In this document: positions 1 through 7,560 of the stretch, piece after piece
Numbering within the stretch: the first letter of the stretch is position 1
Layout: each line of letters opens with the position of its first letter
Source: Thermodesulfatator autotrophicus
Lineage (GTDB): Bacteria > Desulfobacterota > Thermodesulfobacteria > Thermodesulfobacteriales > Thermodesulfatatoraceae
Direction of reading: 5' to 3'
NCBI RefSeq assembly: GCF_001642325.1
Contig: NZ_LSFI01000034.1
Span: forward strand, 1 to 34,405
DNA length: 34,405 nt
Position numbers and translations under genes: made by a program
Notes under the pieces: generated by a model
Database searches by the model: none
What the model was told of the DNA's origin: nothing
Seen by the model: only the letters and a program-made list of their open reading frames with translations

Positions 1-198
1 GAAAAAGGGACAGGCAAAATTTTCAGGCAAAGGGTCAAATATTTTACCGAAAGTTTGGCTATAGGGAGCCGAGGATTTGTAAAAAAGGCAGCCGCCAGAC
101 TAAAAGAATCCCTTGGACTCAAACAGCCACTCAAGCTATCAAAGAAAATAAATAGAAAGATGAAAAATTTAACGGACGAAGAGATAGTTTTTCTATAA
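1..198 (+). pseudogene. REP-associated tyrosine transposase-like gene, 3' end only
   Basis: Frame 1 is open from the window edge to TAA at 196-198 and gives 65 residues. It contains RVKYFTESLAIGSRGFVKK, which resembles the C-terminal signature of Y1-type REP-associated transposases (RYFTDG-x-x-IGSxxFV). These are single-strand DNA transposases related to IS200/IS605 TnpA that are associated with dispersed short palindromes. The catalytic HUH and Tyr residues would lie upstream, outside the window, so I cannot tell whether the gene is intact or a remnant. The frame also carries the AGGGACAGGCAAAA motif that recurs elsewhere in this window, encoding KGTGK. Family assignment is by motif recall. 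Confidence 0.6.
6..19 (+). repeat. AGGGACAGGCAAAA dispersed motif, copy 1
   Basis: First of five copies of a 13-14 bp motif. This one lies inside the reading frame of the transposase-like gene. Confidence 0.7.
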
Positions 199-304
199 TC
201 TTTGACATATCTCGCTTAAGCAGAAAACTGAAAGAAATTAATCTTCACCCGAAATTTACAAACTATACTGACAAAATTTTTTTCTCCTGTTATCTATTTT
301 AGCC

Positions 305-928
305 ATGATTACAGGAGATGGTTTTGAGCTAAGAAGTTGCCGTGGCGGCTCATGCTCCATGGCGGTGATGGATACAGAGTCTTTAACTCAAAAATGCCAA
401 AATGTGCTTGAAAAAGCTAAACTGGGCGACTTTTTTCGCTCTCTCGGCCTAAAACAAAGCAAGCGTTATCGTTTTCGAGTATATATAGCAGCCTGCCCCA
501 ATGCCTGCACTCAGGTACACATTGCTGACTTTGGCGTTATAGGCCAGGCGATCCCTGCCCTGGTGGGAGATTGTAATGCCTGTGGCTCTTGTATTGAAGT
601 GTGCGAAGAAGACGCCATTACTCTTTTTGAAGATCGCTTTCCTTTAATTAATACCGAATATTGCGTTAACTGCGGAGCCTGCATAAAAGTATGCCCCAAA
701 AATGCCTTACAAATAGGAGAGTGTGGCTATAAAGTACTTGCTGGCGGGAAATTAGGGCGCCATCCACGCCTGGCCAAAAAAATTTTTTCCCTGGTAGATG
801 AAGAAAAAGCAGTAAAGTTACTCGAAAAGACTATAAATTTTTACAAAGAAAACTGCCAGCACGGAGAGAGACTTAGAATAGTAATTGAAAAAGTGGGCTG
901 GGATAGTTATCTCTCCTCGCTCAAATAA
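305..928 (+). CDS. Sirohaem/4Fe-4S sulfite-nitrite reductase-like half domain with inserted 2[4Fe-4S] ferredoxin domain
   Basis: This 207-residue protein has C12-x4-C17 (CRGGSC) and C64-x3-C68 (CPNAC). These resemble the cysteine clusters that hold the [4Fe-4S]-sirohaem centre of sulfite and nitrite reductases. Two classic ferredoxin motifs follow, at C90/C93/C96/C100 and C120/C123/C126/C130, so up to three iron-sulfur clusters are plausible. The tail GGKLGRHPRLA at about residues 146-156 resembles the GGKxGRxP segment of this fold. It is a single half-repeat of about 23 kDa with no catalytic partner nearby, so it is probably an electron carrier or small assimilatory-type reductase related to AsrC. 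That role is inference. The ATG at 305 has no clear Shine-Dalgarno sequence, and the frame stays open upstream to a TGA at 269-271, so the start is uncertain. uvrA begins 1 nt after the stop. Confidence 0.75.
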   Translation: MITGDGFELRSCRGGSCSMAVMDTESLTQKCQNVLEKAKLGDFFRSLGLKQSKRYRFRVYIAACPNACTQVHIADFGVIGQAIPALVGDCNACGSCIEVCEEDAITLFEDRFPLINTEYCVNCGACIKVCPKNALQIGECGYKVLAGGKLGRHPRLAKKIFSLVDEEKAVKLLEKTINFYKENCQHGERLRIVIEKVGWDSYLSSLK

Positions 929-929
929 C

Positions 930-3659
930 ATGCCCGCCATCAAATTAAAAAACATACGCCAGCACAATCTAAAAGGATTTGATCTTGAAATCCCCCTTTA
1001 TAAAGTAACCGTTGTTACCGGGGTTTCAGGGGCTGGCAAGTCAACCTTTGCCTTTGATGTGCTTTACGCCGAGGGCCAGCGTCGCTACGTGGAAACCTTT
1101 TCGGCTTACCTCAGGCAATATCTTGAAAGGCTTCCCCGCCCACAGGTGGAAAGTATTGAAGCTATCCCCCCGGCTATTGCTATTTCACAAACTAATCCTG
1201 TAAAAAGCTCACGCTCAACGGTAGCCACCCTTGCCGAGATCACCAGTTTTGCCAAAATGCTTTGGTTCAGAGCCGCTATTCCTTTCTGTCCTCTTTGTGG
1301 TCGCGAGGTTCTTACGGCTGACCCGTATTCTGCCGCGCAGGAAATAATAACTCGTCTAAAAGGAAAACGCGTCATAATCACTGCCCCCCTTGAAGTTAAA
1401 GACGAAAACCTTTTGCGTGAGGGGCTTCTCCAAGCAGGTTATTTTCGCCTTTTTCTAGATAATCGTGTTTGCGATTTAGAAGAAGTAGAAAAAATTCCCG
1501 AACAGGCAGAAATAGTCCTTGATAGGCTTAAAGTTGATGAAAAAGATTTTTCCCGTCTCATCGAGGCCTTTGAACGGGGCTTTAAAATAGCCGGGGAAGT
1601 AAGAATCCATACTACCTACGGAGAGGAAATAAGATTTTCGGGGGAAAACCGCTGCCCTTATTGTGACTTCAAAACTCCCGAAAAAAATCCCAATCTATTC
1701 TCTTTTAATAGCCCGGTGGGTGCCTGCCCAGAGTGTCGCGGTTTTGGCCGCGTAATGGATATTGACTGGGACCTGGTCATACCTGACCCAAAAAAAAGTA
1801 TCTATGACGGTGCTATCACTATCCTTAAAATGCCCTCTTTCTGGGAGGATGAAGAGGAACTTTTTGATTATTGCCGTGAGAAAGGTATTCCCCTTGACAA
1901 ACCCTGGCAGGAACTTACTCCTGAGGTGCGTAAAAAAATACTTTACGGAGACGGTGATTGGTACGGCATAAAAGGGATATTTGACTGGCTTGAGACCAAA
2001 AAATATAAAGCCCACGTACGAATACTTCTGGCAAGATATCGGTCTTATCTCCCCTGCCCTTCTTGTCAGGGAACAAGGTTTAAGAAAGAAAGCCTCTACT
2101 TTCGCCTGGGAGACCTTGATATAGCTTCTTTTTACAGACTATCGGTAAAAGAGGCGCGAAAATTTTTGGAAAAATTGAATAAAAAATCATTAGACCGGGC
2201 GGCCGAAACACTATTACGAGAACTTACCCAAAGAATAACTTATCTTGACGAGGTGGGCCTTTCTTACCTTACCCTTGACCGCCAGAGTCGCACCCTTTCT
2301 GGCGGTGAAGTGGCCCGCGTGCTTCTTACACGGGCCCTGGCAGGAGAACTGGTAGAAACCCTCTACATCTTTGATGAACCAACCACCGGGCTTCATCCCA
2401 GAGATACCGCCCGTATTATTTCTTTTCTTAAGAAACTAGCTTCTCAACAAAACACAGTAGTAGTTATTGAACATGACCCAGAGGTAATACTTGCCGCTGA
2501 TTACGTGATTGACCTGGGGCCAGGGGCTGGAGAAGCTGGCGGAAACCTGCTTTTTGTAGGGACAGGCAAAAATTTGGTCTCGGCTAAAACGCCTACCGCT
2601 GAAGCTATAAAAGAAGTCCAAAAGCCCAAAAAACTTGAACCTATACCTTGGGAAAGCGATGAATTCCTGGAAATAATTTGTGTCAGAGAAAACAACCTCA
2701 AAAACATAAACGTTAAAATACCGTTAAAGGCTTTAACCGTTTTTACAGGTGTTTCTGGCTCAGGCAAATCAACCCTACTTGAGCTAATTCTTTATCGCGG
2801 GCTTAAGCGTTTAAAAGGCGAGGCCACTGAGCCAGCCGGGGAGTTTGATGCCATAAAAGGCGCAGAAAAAGTAAACGAAGTGGTTCTTATTGACCAGAGC
2901 CCTCTGGCCAAATCTCCCCGGGCTAACCCCGCTACTTACCTAAAAGTTTACGATTTAATCCGCAAGCTCCTGGCAGCTACCCCTTTAGCCAAAGAAATGG
3001 GGTTTTCTGCCTCGGCCTTTTCTTTTAATTCAAGCATTGGTCAGTGCCCGCACTGTGAAGGCCTTGGCTTTGAAGTGGTAGAAATGCAGTTCCTTTCAGA
3101 CCTCTACTTTCCGTGTAGTCTCTGCCAGGGCAAGCGTTTCAAAGAAGAAGTACTCAAAGTGCGCTATAAAGGCAAAAATATTGCGGAAATCCTTGAGCTC
3201 ACTTTTGACGAAGCCTTCTCTTTTTTTGAAGACGAAAGAGAACTCAGAAGGCGGCTTAAGGCAGCCCAGGCTCTGGGCCTTGGTTATCTCAAATTAGGAC
3301 AACCCTTGAATACCCTTTCTGGAGGAGAGGCCCAGCGTTTGAAAATGGCCAAATATCTCTTTCTGGAAAAGGGCAAAGACCATCTGTTTTTACTAGATGA
3401 ACCCACCGTGGGCTTACACCTTAAAGACATAGAATCCCTCATAAAAGCCTTGTCTCTCTTAATAGAACAGGGCAATACCGTAGTGGTAGTTGAACATCAT
3501 CTGGAGTTAATACGCCGGGCCAGCTGGGTGGTGGATCTCGGGCCAGAAGGAGGAGACCAGGGCGGAGAATTGCTATATCAAGGACCTTTGGCAGGCTTTC
3601 TTAATAAAGAAACCCCCACCAGCCAGTGGCTTAGAAAGTATCTCTCTGGTTCTCTTTAA
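930..3659 (+). CDS. uvrA: Excinuclease ABC subunit A (UvrA), probably a divergent paralogue
   Basis: UvrA is the DNA-damage-sensing ABC ATPase of nucleotide excision repair and works as a dimer with UvrB. This protein is 909 residues (canonical about 940) and has two ABC modules. Walker A motifs are TGVSGAGKST near residue 30 and TGVSGSGKST near residue 607. Signatures are LSGGEVARV and LSGGEAQRL, and Walker B motifs are IFDEPTTGLH and LLDEPTVGLH. Zinc-binding CxxC pairs include CPYC...CPEC and CPHC...CSLC. The first signature has Ala where canonical UvrA has Gln (SGGExQR), and NExVLIDQSPL-like wording in the second module recalls the class III UvrA paralogues of deltaproteobacteria. I therefore suspect a paralogue and not the only housekeeping copy. 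I chose ATG 930, which immediately precedes the conserved KNIRQHNLKG start. The gene ends 1 nt before the convergent yyaL-type gene. Confidence 0.9.
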   Translation: MPAIKLKNIRQHNLKGFDLEIPLYKVTVVTGVSGAGKSTFAFDVLYAEGQRRYVETFSAYLRQYLERLPRPQVESIEAIPPAIAISQTNPVKSSRSTVATLAEITSFAKMLWFRAAIPFCPLCGREVLTADPYSAAQEIITRLKGKRVIITAPLEVKDENLLREGLLQAGYFRLFLDNRVCDLEEVEKIPEQAEIVLDRLKVDEKDFSRLIEAFERGFKIAGEVRIHTTYGEEIRFSGENRCPYCDFKTPEKNPNLFSFNSPVGACPECRGFGRVMDIDWDLVIPDPKKSIYDGAITILKMPSFWEDEEELFDYCREKGIPLDKPWQELTPEVRKKILYGDGDWYGIKGIFDWLETKKYKAHVRILLARYRSYLPCPSCQGTRFKKESLYFRLGDLDIASFYRLSVKEARKFLEKLNKKSLDRAAETLLRELTQRITYLDEVGLSYLTLDRQSRTLSGGEVARVLLTRALAGELVETLYIFDEPTTGLHPRDTARIISFLKKLASQQNTVVVIEHDPEVILAADYVIDLGPGAGEAGGNLLFVGTGKNLVSAKTPTAEAIKEVQKPKKLEPIPWESDEFLEIICVRENNLKNINVKIPLKALTVFTGVSGSGKSTLLELILYRGLKRLKGEATEPAGEFDAIKGAEKVNEVVLIDQSPLAKSPRANPATYLKVYDLIRKLLAATPLAKEMGFSASAFSFNSSIGQCPHCEGLGFEVVEMQFLSDLYFPCSLCQGKRFKEEVLKVRYKGKNIAEILELTFDEAFSFFEDERELRRRLKAAQALGLGYLKLGQPLNTLSGGEAQRLKMAKYLFLEKGKDHLFLLDEPTVGLHLKDIESLIKALSLLIEQGNTVVVVEHHLELIRRASWVVDLGPEGGDQGGELLYQGPLAGFLNKETPTSQWLRKYLSGSL
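2558..2571 (+). repeat. AGGGACAGGCAAAA dispersed motif, copy 2 (inside uvrA)
   Basis: Exact 14-bp copy of the motif at 6-19. It lies in the uvrA reading frame just after the first ABC module and encodes part of VGTGKN, in the linker after the GPGAG motif. Confidence 0.7.
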
Positions 3660-3660
3660 T

Positions 3661-5496
3661 TTAAGCCAGCAAAGCCAGAAGAAAAGCAGAAAAGTTAGAC
3701 GGGCGCTCTTTTAAATGCCCACCGATACTCCTTAAAATTGTTTCAGATTCCTCAGGTTGATCTGCTTTTTTAAAAAGATAGGCCAAAATTCCGTTAGCCG
3801 AAGGTAAGGCTCCGTCATGGGTGGAAAAAAATCTTAACCATAAGGGTGAAACATCCGCTCCTACTTGTTGATAAAGGCCTTCCTTAGACTTAAAAAGTCT
3901 TTTGATTTCATCAAGTAAGAAATATAATTTGGTTAAATAAAGTTCATTCTGGGTAGCTTCCCAGAGTTCTAAAGCAGCCCAGGCTAAAAAAGTATAGTCA
4001 TCTAAAAAGCCCTTTATCTCCGCGTTTAAGAGATGATTTAAGCGGCCTTTTATAAAAGCCCTTTCCCATAGTTTTTTAAAAGTTCGCTCAGCCAAGCTCA
4101 AGAATCTGGAGTCGTCCAAATTCGATGCAGCCTTTGCCAAAGCCGCTATAACCAGGCTGTTCCAATCCACCATAATCTTTTCGTCTCTTGGAGGATAGAG
4201 CCTCTTTTCTCTATGTTCTTTCAATTTTTTGAGAACTGACTGGAGCTTAAAAGAAATATCATTTTCATATTCCCAGGGAAAAGTGCATGGATGGAGGACA
4301 TTGCGTCCATTGGGTCTTCCCGTAGCTTCCTCAAGATAATTGCCCTCTTCTTTTAAGCCAAAATAGTCTATCAACAAATTCAATTCTTCTGGAGTAAGTA
4401 AAGACCTGAGTTCACTTAAAGACCAGGTATAAAAACGCCCCTCCTCTCCTTCACTTTCAGCGCTCTCTGCGGTGTAGAAAAAACCTTCTTCTCCTAAAAG
4501 ACGCTCTTCCAAATAAGAAAAAATTTCGTAAGGAACCCGGGCTATTCTATTATCTTCTCGCGCTATCTCGGCGTATAGATATAAAAGCAAGGCCTGGTCA
4601 TAAAGCATTTTCTCAAAATGTGGCACTTTCCAGGCCCTATCAATAGTATAACGGTGAAAGCCTGCGCCAATCTGGTCAAAAATAGCGGCATAACGCATTT
4701 TTAAAGTGGTAAATACTACCAACTCTCTGGCTTTATTATTCTCAAACTTTTGGGCATATCGGTAAAGATAGAGAAGTTTAACAGGCAAAGGAAACTTGGG
4801 AGCTATACCAAAACCACCATGCTCTCTATCGTAAAGCTTTTCTAGTTCTGAAAAAGCTTTAGTCAAAACATGAGTAGAATCAAAGTGAGAAGGCTTTATG
4901 AATTCTATTTTCTTTAAAGTTTCAGCTATTTTAAAAGCGAGTTGATATAAATATTTTTTTTCAATTTGCCAGTAGCGGGAAATGGCTAAGAGGATTTCCT
5001 TTAAGCCCGGCTGAAAACTATTTCCACTTTTAGGAAGATAAGTGGCTGCAAAAAAAGGACGTCCGTCTGGCAAGGCTATTATGGTAAGAGGCCAACCAGC
5101 CCTTCCCTGGACCACTTCACAGGCCAAAAGGTAAATAGCGTCTATTTCGGGGTGTTCTTCCCTATCAACTTTTACTGGAATAAAATTTTCATTAATTATC
5201 CGGGCTATTTCTTTATCGTCAAAGGACTCCCTGGCCATAACATGGCACCAATGACAGGCCGAATAACCAATGGAAATGAAAAGTGGTTTATGCTCTTCTT
5301 GAGCCAGAGAAAATAAATCCTCTTTGAAGGGAAGCCATTTCACCGGCTGATGGGCATGTTGCCTGAGGTAAAGACTTTGCTCGTGGATTAAAGAATTAAT
5401 AATCCTTCTCCTTTTTGAAAAATTATAAATTAGGCTTAACCTGTTTCTAGTTAAATTACTAGACTTTATTATTTTTATAAAAGAGGAAGAGGCCAC
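3661..5496 (-). CDS. YyaL/DUF255-type thioredoxin-fold domain protein
   Basis: The open frame gives 611 residues. The recognisable family start is SLIHEQSLYLRQHAHQPVKW at residues 35-54, followed by a thioredoxin-like domain with a CHWC active-site motif in SACHWCHVMARESF. The rest is a long helical region related to the glucosaminidase/(alpha/alpha)6-barrel fold. This is the YyaL/SPATA20 family, a cytosolic protein of unclear reaction. The GTG at 5496 sits inside a terminator hairpin, and the first 30 or so residues look non-homologous. A strong AAAAAGGAGAAGG at 5404-5416 is followed directly by ATT codons at 5401-5403 and 5398-5400, with no ATG, GTG or TTG in between. The true start may therefore be a rare ATT, giving about 580 residues. 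Confidence 0.85.
   Translation of the reverse strand: MASSSFIKIIKSSNLTRNRLSLIYNFSKRRRIINSLIHEQSLYLRQHAHQPVKWLPFKEDLFSLAQEEHKPLFISIGYSACHWCHVMARESFDDKEIARIINENFIPVKVDREEHPEIDAIYLLACEVVQGRAGWPLTIIALPDGRPFFAATYLPKSGNSFQPGLKEILLAISRYWQIEKKYLYQLAFKIAETLKKIEFIKPSHFDSTHVLTKAFSELEKLYDREHGGFGIAPKFPLPVKLLYLYRYAQKFENNKARELVVFTTLKMRYAAIFDQIGAGFHRYTIDRAWKVPHFEKMLYDQALLLYLYAEIAREDNRIARVPYEIFSYLEERLLGEEGFFYTAESAESEGEEGRFYTWSLSELRSLLTPEELNLLIDYFGLKEEGNYLEEATGRPNGRNVLHPCTFPWEYENDISFKLQSVLKKLKEHREKRLYPPRDEKIMVDWNSLVIAALAKAASNLDDSRFLSLAERTFKKLWERAFIKGRLNHLLNAEIKGFLDDYTFLAWAALELWEATQNELYLTKLYFLLDEIKRLFKSKEGLYQQVGADVSPLWLRFFSTHDGALPSANGILAYLFKKADQPEESETILRSIGGHLKERPSNFSAFLLALLA
5404..5416 (-). promoter_or_regulatory. 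Candidate ribosome binding site suggesting a non-canonical ATT start
   Basis: The minus strand reads AAAAAGGAGAAGG directly before ATT ATT. The GGAG core (5408-5411) lies 4 and 7 nt from the two ATT codons. The conserved protein start follows at once, and no standard start codon lies in the right place. Confidence 0.4.
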
Positions 5497-5511
5497 TTAG
5501 CGCGGCCTCTT
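5487..5511. terminator. Hairpin terminator after the selenoprotein-like gene
   Basis: AAGAGGCC (5487-5494) pairs with GGCCTCTT (5504-5511) around a 9-nt loop. It starts 7 nt after the minus-strand gene's TAA (5518-5520). The T-rich tail is better on the plus side (TTTGTTTTATTTT) than on the minus side (CCTCTTTTAT), so it may act in both directions. Confidence 0.65.
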
Positions 5512-5517
5512 TTTGTT

Positions 5518-6279
5518 TTATTTTACAATGAAGGTCGTAAAATCTACGCCGGTGTTACCATTGGAGGGACAATAGGCGTAAACAATTACTTCGTAAACCC
5601 CCTTTTCTTTCGCCTGGTAAGTAGCCGCAAACTGGCTGGCTTTACCAGCATAAGCCAGAGGGATAGTGTCAACAATTTTACCATTTCTTTTAATAATGGC
5701 TTTTACTTCAAAGTCTTTGGTATCCCAGACTCCGCCCGGAGTCAGAGGGCACCCTCACATCATGGTGACATTAGCTTTTAAAGCAATTTGCTGTGGCGTT
5801 CCTTTTAATTTTATATGAGCAGGTGGATCCAGTACGTCAACTACCAGACCGGGAAGTTCAAGCATAAAGGCGTCACCCTGGTCAATATGCTTACCAGGCA
5901 CCACCCACTGGGTAGCTGAAACTTTGTTAGCGGCCTGACGCTGGGCTAAGGGCCCGTAAGCAGAAACCTCTATTAAAGTTGGTTCGTCAATATCTATTTC
6001 CGCCACGAACTTGGCAGCTTTATCATCTGAAATGGGTACACCCCGTTGATGAGGGGTCTTCATAATCAATTTGGTATTACCGGTGCTGCCGACAGTTTTG
6101 CCTTGGGCCAGAATTTCTCCAGTAAGAACATTTTTAATAGTAACCAAGGCTCCTCCCATACTTGAACCCAAAAATTTGGCATCTTTGGTTTTAACCCTTA
6201 CCACTATTCTGGTAGGCTCAGCGTGAACCAATGGTACTGCTATTAAAAGCAGTAACCAGACTAAAAGAAACTTTTTCAT
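5518..6279 (-). CDS. Putative secreted selenoprotein with in-frame TGA (Sec) in a UGCP motif
   Basis: ATG at 6279 is preceded by AAGGAGG. The protein has a Sec-type signal peptide (MKKFLLVWLLLLIAVPLVHA) and beta-rich sequence, and reaches an in-frame TGA at 5755-5757 (codon 175). The frame then runs on for 78 sense codons to TAA at 5518-5520, giving 253 residues. The junction reads MMUGCPLTPGG, a Sec-Gly-Cys redox-like motif, and a further Cys lies in YAYCPSNG. The downstream part has no in-frame ATG, GTG or TTG, so it cannot easily be a separate gene, and its amphipathic beta pattern continues the upstream domain. A hairpin follows the TGA at SECIS-like spacing. The function is unknown: a periplasmic protein with a redox-active Sec is my inference. 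A recent nonsense mutation of a Cys codon (TGT/TGC to TGA) is the main alternative. Confidence 0.8.
5724..5747 (-). promoter_or_regulatory. Bacterial SECIS-like hairpin
   Basis: On the mRNA strand, 11 nt after the UGA, GACUCC pairs with GGAGUC (5728-5743) around a GGGC loop. A U-U mismatch and three more pairs (C-G, U-G, C-G) extend the stem. The spacing and a G at the start of the apical loop match bacterial SECIS elements, which bind SelB just downstream of the Sec codon. Confidence 0.7.
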
Positions 6280-6593
6280 ACAAACCTCCTTATTTTATTA
6301 TTTGAGAAAGTTAATACTACTATTCCAAAACCAAACAAAATTCAAAAATTGACCAGAAAAACACAATAAAGAGATCGTTTAAAAAGAATCTTTCAATTAG
6401 TTTATGTGTTTTCGTTTTATTGAAAAAAACTCTCTTTTGCAATTTTATTAACAAAACAGAGAAAAATTAACAGTAACTATAATTATTGTGAATTTTTTCT
6501 TGCAAAAGCAAAATAATAGAAAATTTTTGATAATAATAGGTTGTCTTCTGTCTTAATAGAACTTAACTTTTTTAAAAAAAGAGGGAGGGGCTT
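6280..6593. other. AT-rich divergent intergenic region
   Basis: This 314-bp region separates the minus-strand selenoprotein gene from the plus-strand usp gene, so both promoters should lie here. It is very AT-rich with many A/T runs. A TATAAT at 6478-6483 has no acceptable -35 box, so I call no promoter. I see no gene or inverted repeat of note. Confidence 0.6.
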
Positions 6594-7058
6594 ATGAATT
6601 GGAGACTAGAAAAAATCTTATTTCCTTATGATGGATCAGAAGAGGCTGCGCAGGCTATTAAACCTGCTTTATATTTAGCTAAAAGGGATAACGCTGAGGT
6701 TATATGTCTTTATGTTATTCATCTCCCAAGTATCTGGGCGGCACCTTTTGATGTGTCTCGCGAGGATCTGTTAGAAAGCTTGAAAGTAGAAGCTGAAAAA
6801 GTCCTAGCTGAAGTGGCCCAAAAGTTTCAAGAAGAAGGTATCAAGGTTAGCAAACTAGTAAAAGAAGGCTCGCCTGCTAACGAGATAGCACGCACAGCTT
6901 CAGAAGAGGACGTTGACTTGATTGTCATGTCCAGCCACGGAAGGCACAGTACTAAAAGTTACCTTGGAAGTGTAGCCCGTGGAGTTCTTGATAGAACGCA
7001 TAAATCAGTTTTGATTGTGAAATCACCAGAATTGCCAGACCCATTTGAAATTCCGTAA
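6594..7058 (+). CDS. Universal stress protein (UspA family)
   Basis: A single Usp domain of 154 residues. It starts with KILFPYDGSEEA, whose Asp contacts nucleotide in ATP-binding members. It ends with MSSHGRHSTKSYLGSVARGV, equivalent to the G-x2-G-x9-G-(S/T) nucleotide loop. The second glycine of that loop is replaced by Ser (GRHS), so ATP binding is possible but not assured. GGGAGGGG lies upstream of the ATG. These cytosolic proteins are usually induced by starvation or redox stress. The convergent neighbour is a PerR-like regulator only 6 nt away, which suits a stress-response locus but does not prove a link. Confidence 0.93.
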   Translation: MNWRLEKILFPYDGSEEAAQAIKPALYLAKRDNAEVICLYVIHLPSIWAAPFDVSREDLLESLKVEAEKVLAEVAQKFQEEGIKVSKLVKEGSPANEIARTASEEDVDLIVMSSHGRHSTKSYLGSVARGVLDRTHKSVLIVKSPELPDPFEIP

Positions 7059-7064
7059 AAATAG

Positions 7065-7511
7065 CTAGCTGGTCTTTTTCTGACATTCGTCGCAAATTCC
7101 CTCTATATTCACTCTCATGCGGGTTATTATATATTTCTTTTGAAGGTCTTCAGGAACTTTTAGCTGGTCATATTCCTGGCAGTAAAAATCTATAATTCTA
7201 CCGCACTTAATACAGCGAAAATGGTGATGAGGTGATAGATTAGGGTCAAAACGTTTAGGGTCTCCGCGGCCTTCTATGATCTGGGCAAGCCCTAGATCAG
7301 CAAAGAGAAGAAGGGTTCGATTTACCGTATCTAAAGAAATGTGTGGAAAATATTCTTTTACTTTTTCATAAATGTTTACCGCTGAAGGATGATCTTTGGA
7401 GGTCAAAAGCTCACGATATATGGCCAGACGCTGGGGAGTAACTTTTATCCCGTGTTGCCGACATATTTCCTCAAATTTTTTTAAATATTCTTTCATTTTT
7501 ATCTCTCTCAT
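7065..7511 (-). CDS. Fur-family transcriptional regulator, PerR-like
   Basis: This 148-residue protein has a winged helix (IKVTPQRLAIYRELL, then SLDTVNRTL) and a metal-binding dimer domain. The structural zinc cysteines are C100/C103 (CIKC) and C140/C143 (CDEC). The regulatory-site residues match PerR: H41, D89, H95, H97 and D108, corresponding to H37, D85, H91, H93 and D104 of Bacillus PerR. An Asp in place of Glu at the last position favours peroxide sensing by Fe-catalysed His oxidation over iron sensing. The role in peroxide response is inferred from these residues. The start could be ATG 7511 or the internal ATG at 7496 (MKEYLKK). Neither has a strong Shine-Dalgarno. I saw no clear PerR box nearby. 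Confidence 0.9.
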   Translation of the reverse strand: MREIKMKEYLKKFEEICRQHGIKVTPQRLAIYRELLTSKDHPSAVNIYEKVKEYFPHISLDTVNRTLLLFADLGLAQIIEGRGDPKRFDPNLSPHHHFRCIKCGRIIDFYCQEYDQLKVPEDLQKKYIITRMRVNIEGICDECQKKTS

Positions 7512-7560
7512 CTTTGTCTTTTTCTAATGTAATAGAAATTCTTAAATCTGAACGATAACA

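Noticed and set aside
5755-6279. Reading the secreted gene as a complete 174-residue protein ending at TGA
   Set aside because: The frame stays open for 78 codons past the TGA without its own start, has a Cys partner at the junction and a SECIS-like hairpin, and the terminator lies after the second stop.
6478-6483. TATAAT as -10 box for the usp gene
   Set aside because: No acceptable -35 at 15-19 bp and the region is AT-rich enough to give such hexamers by chance.
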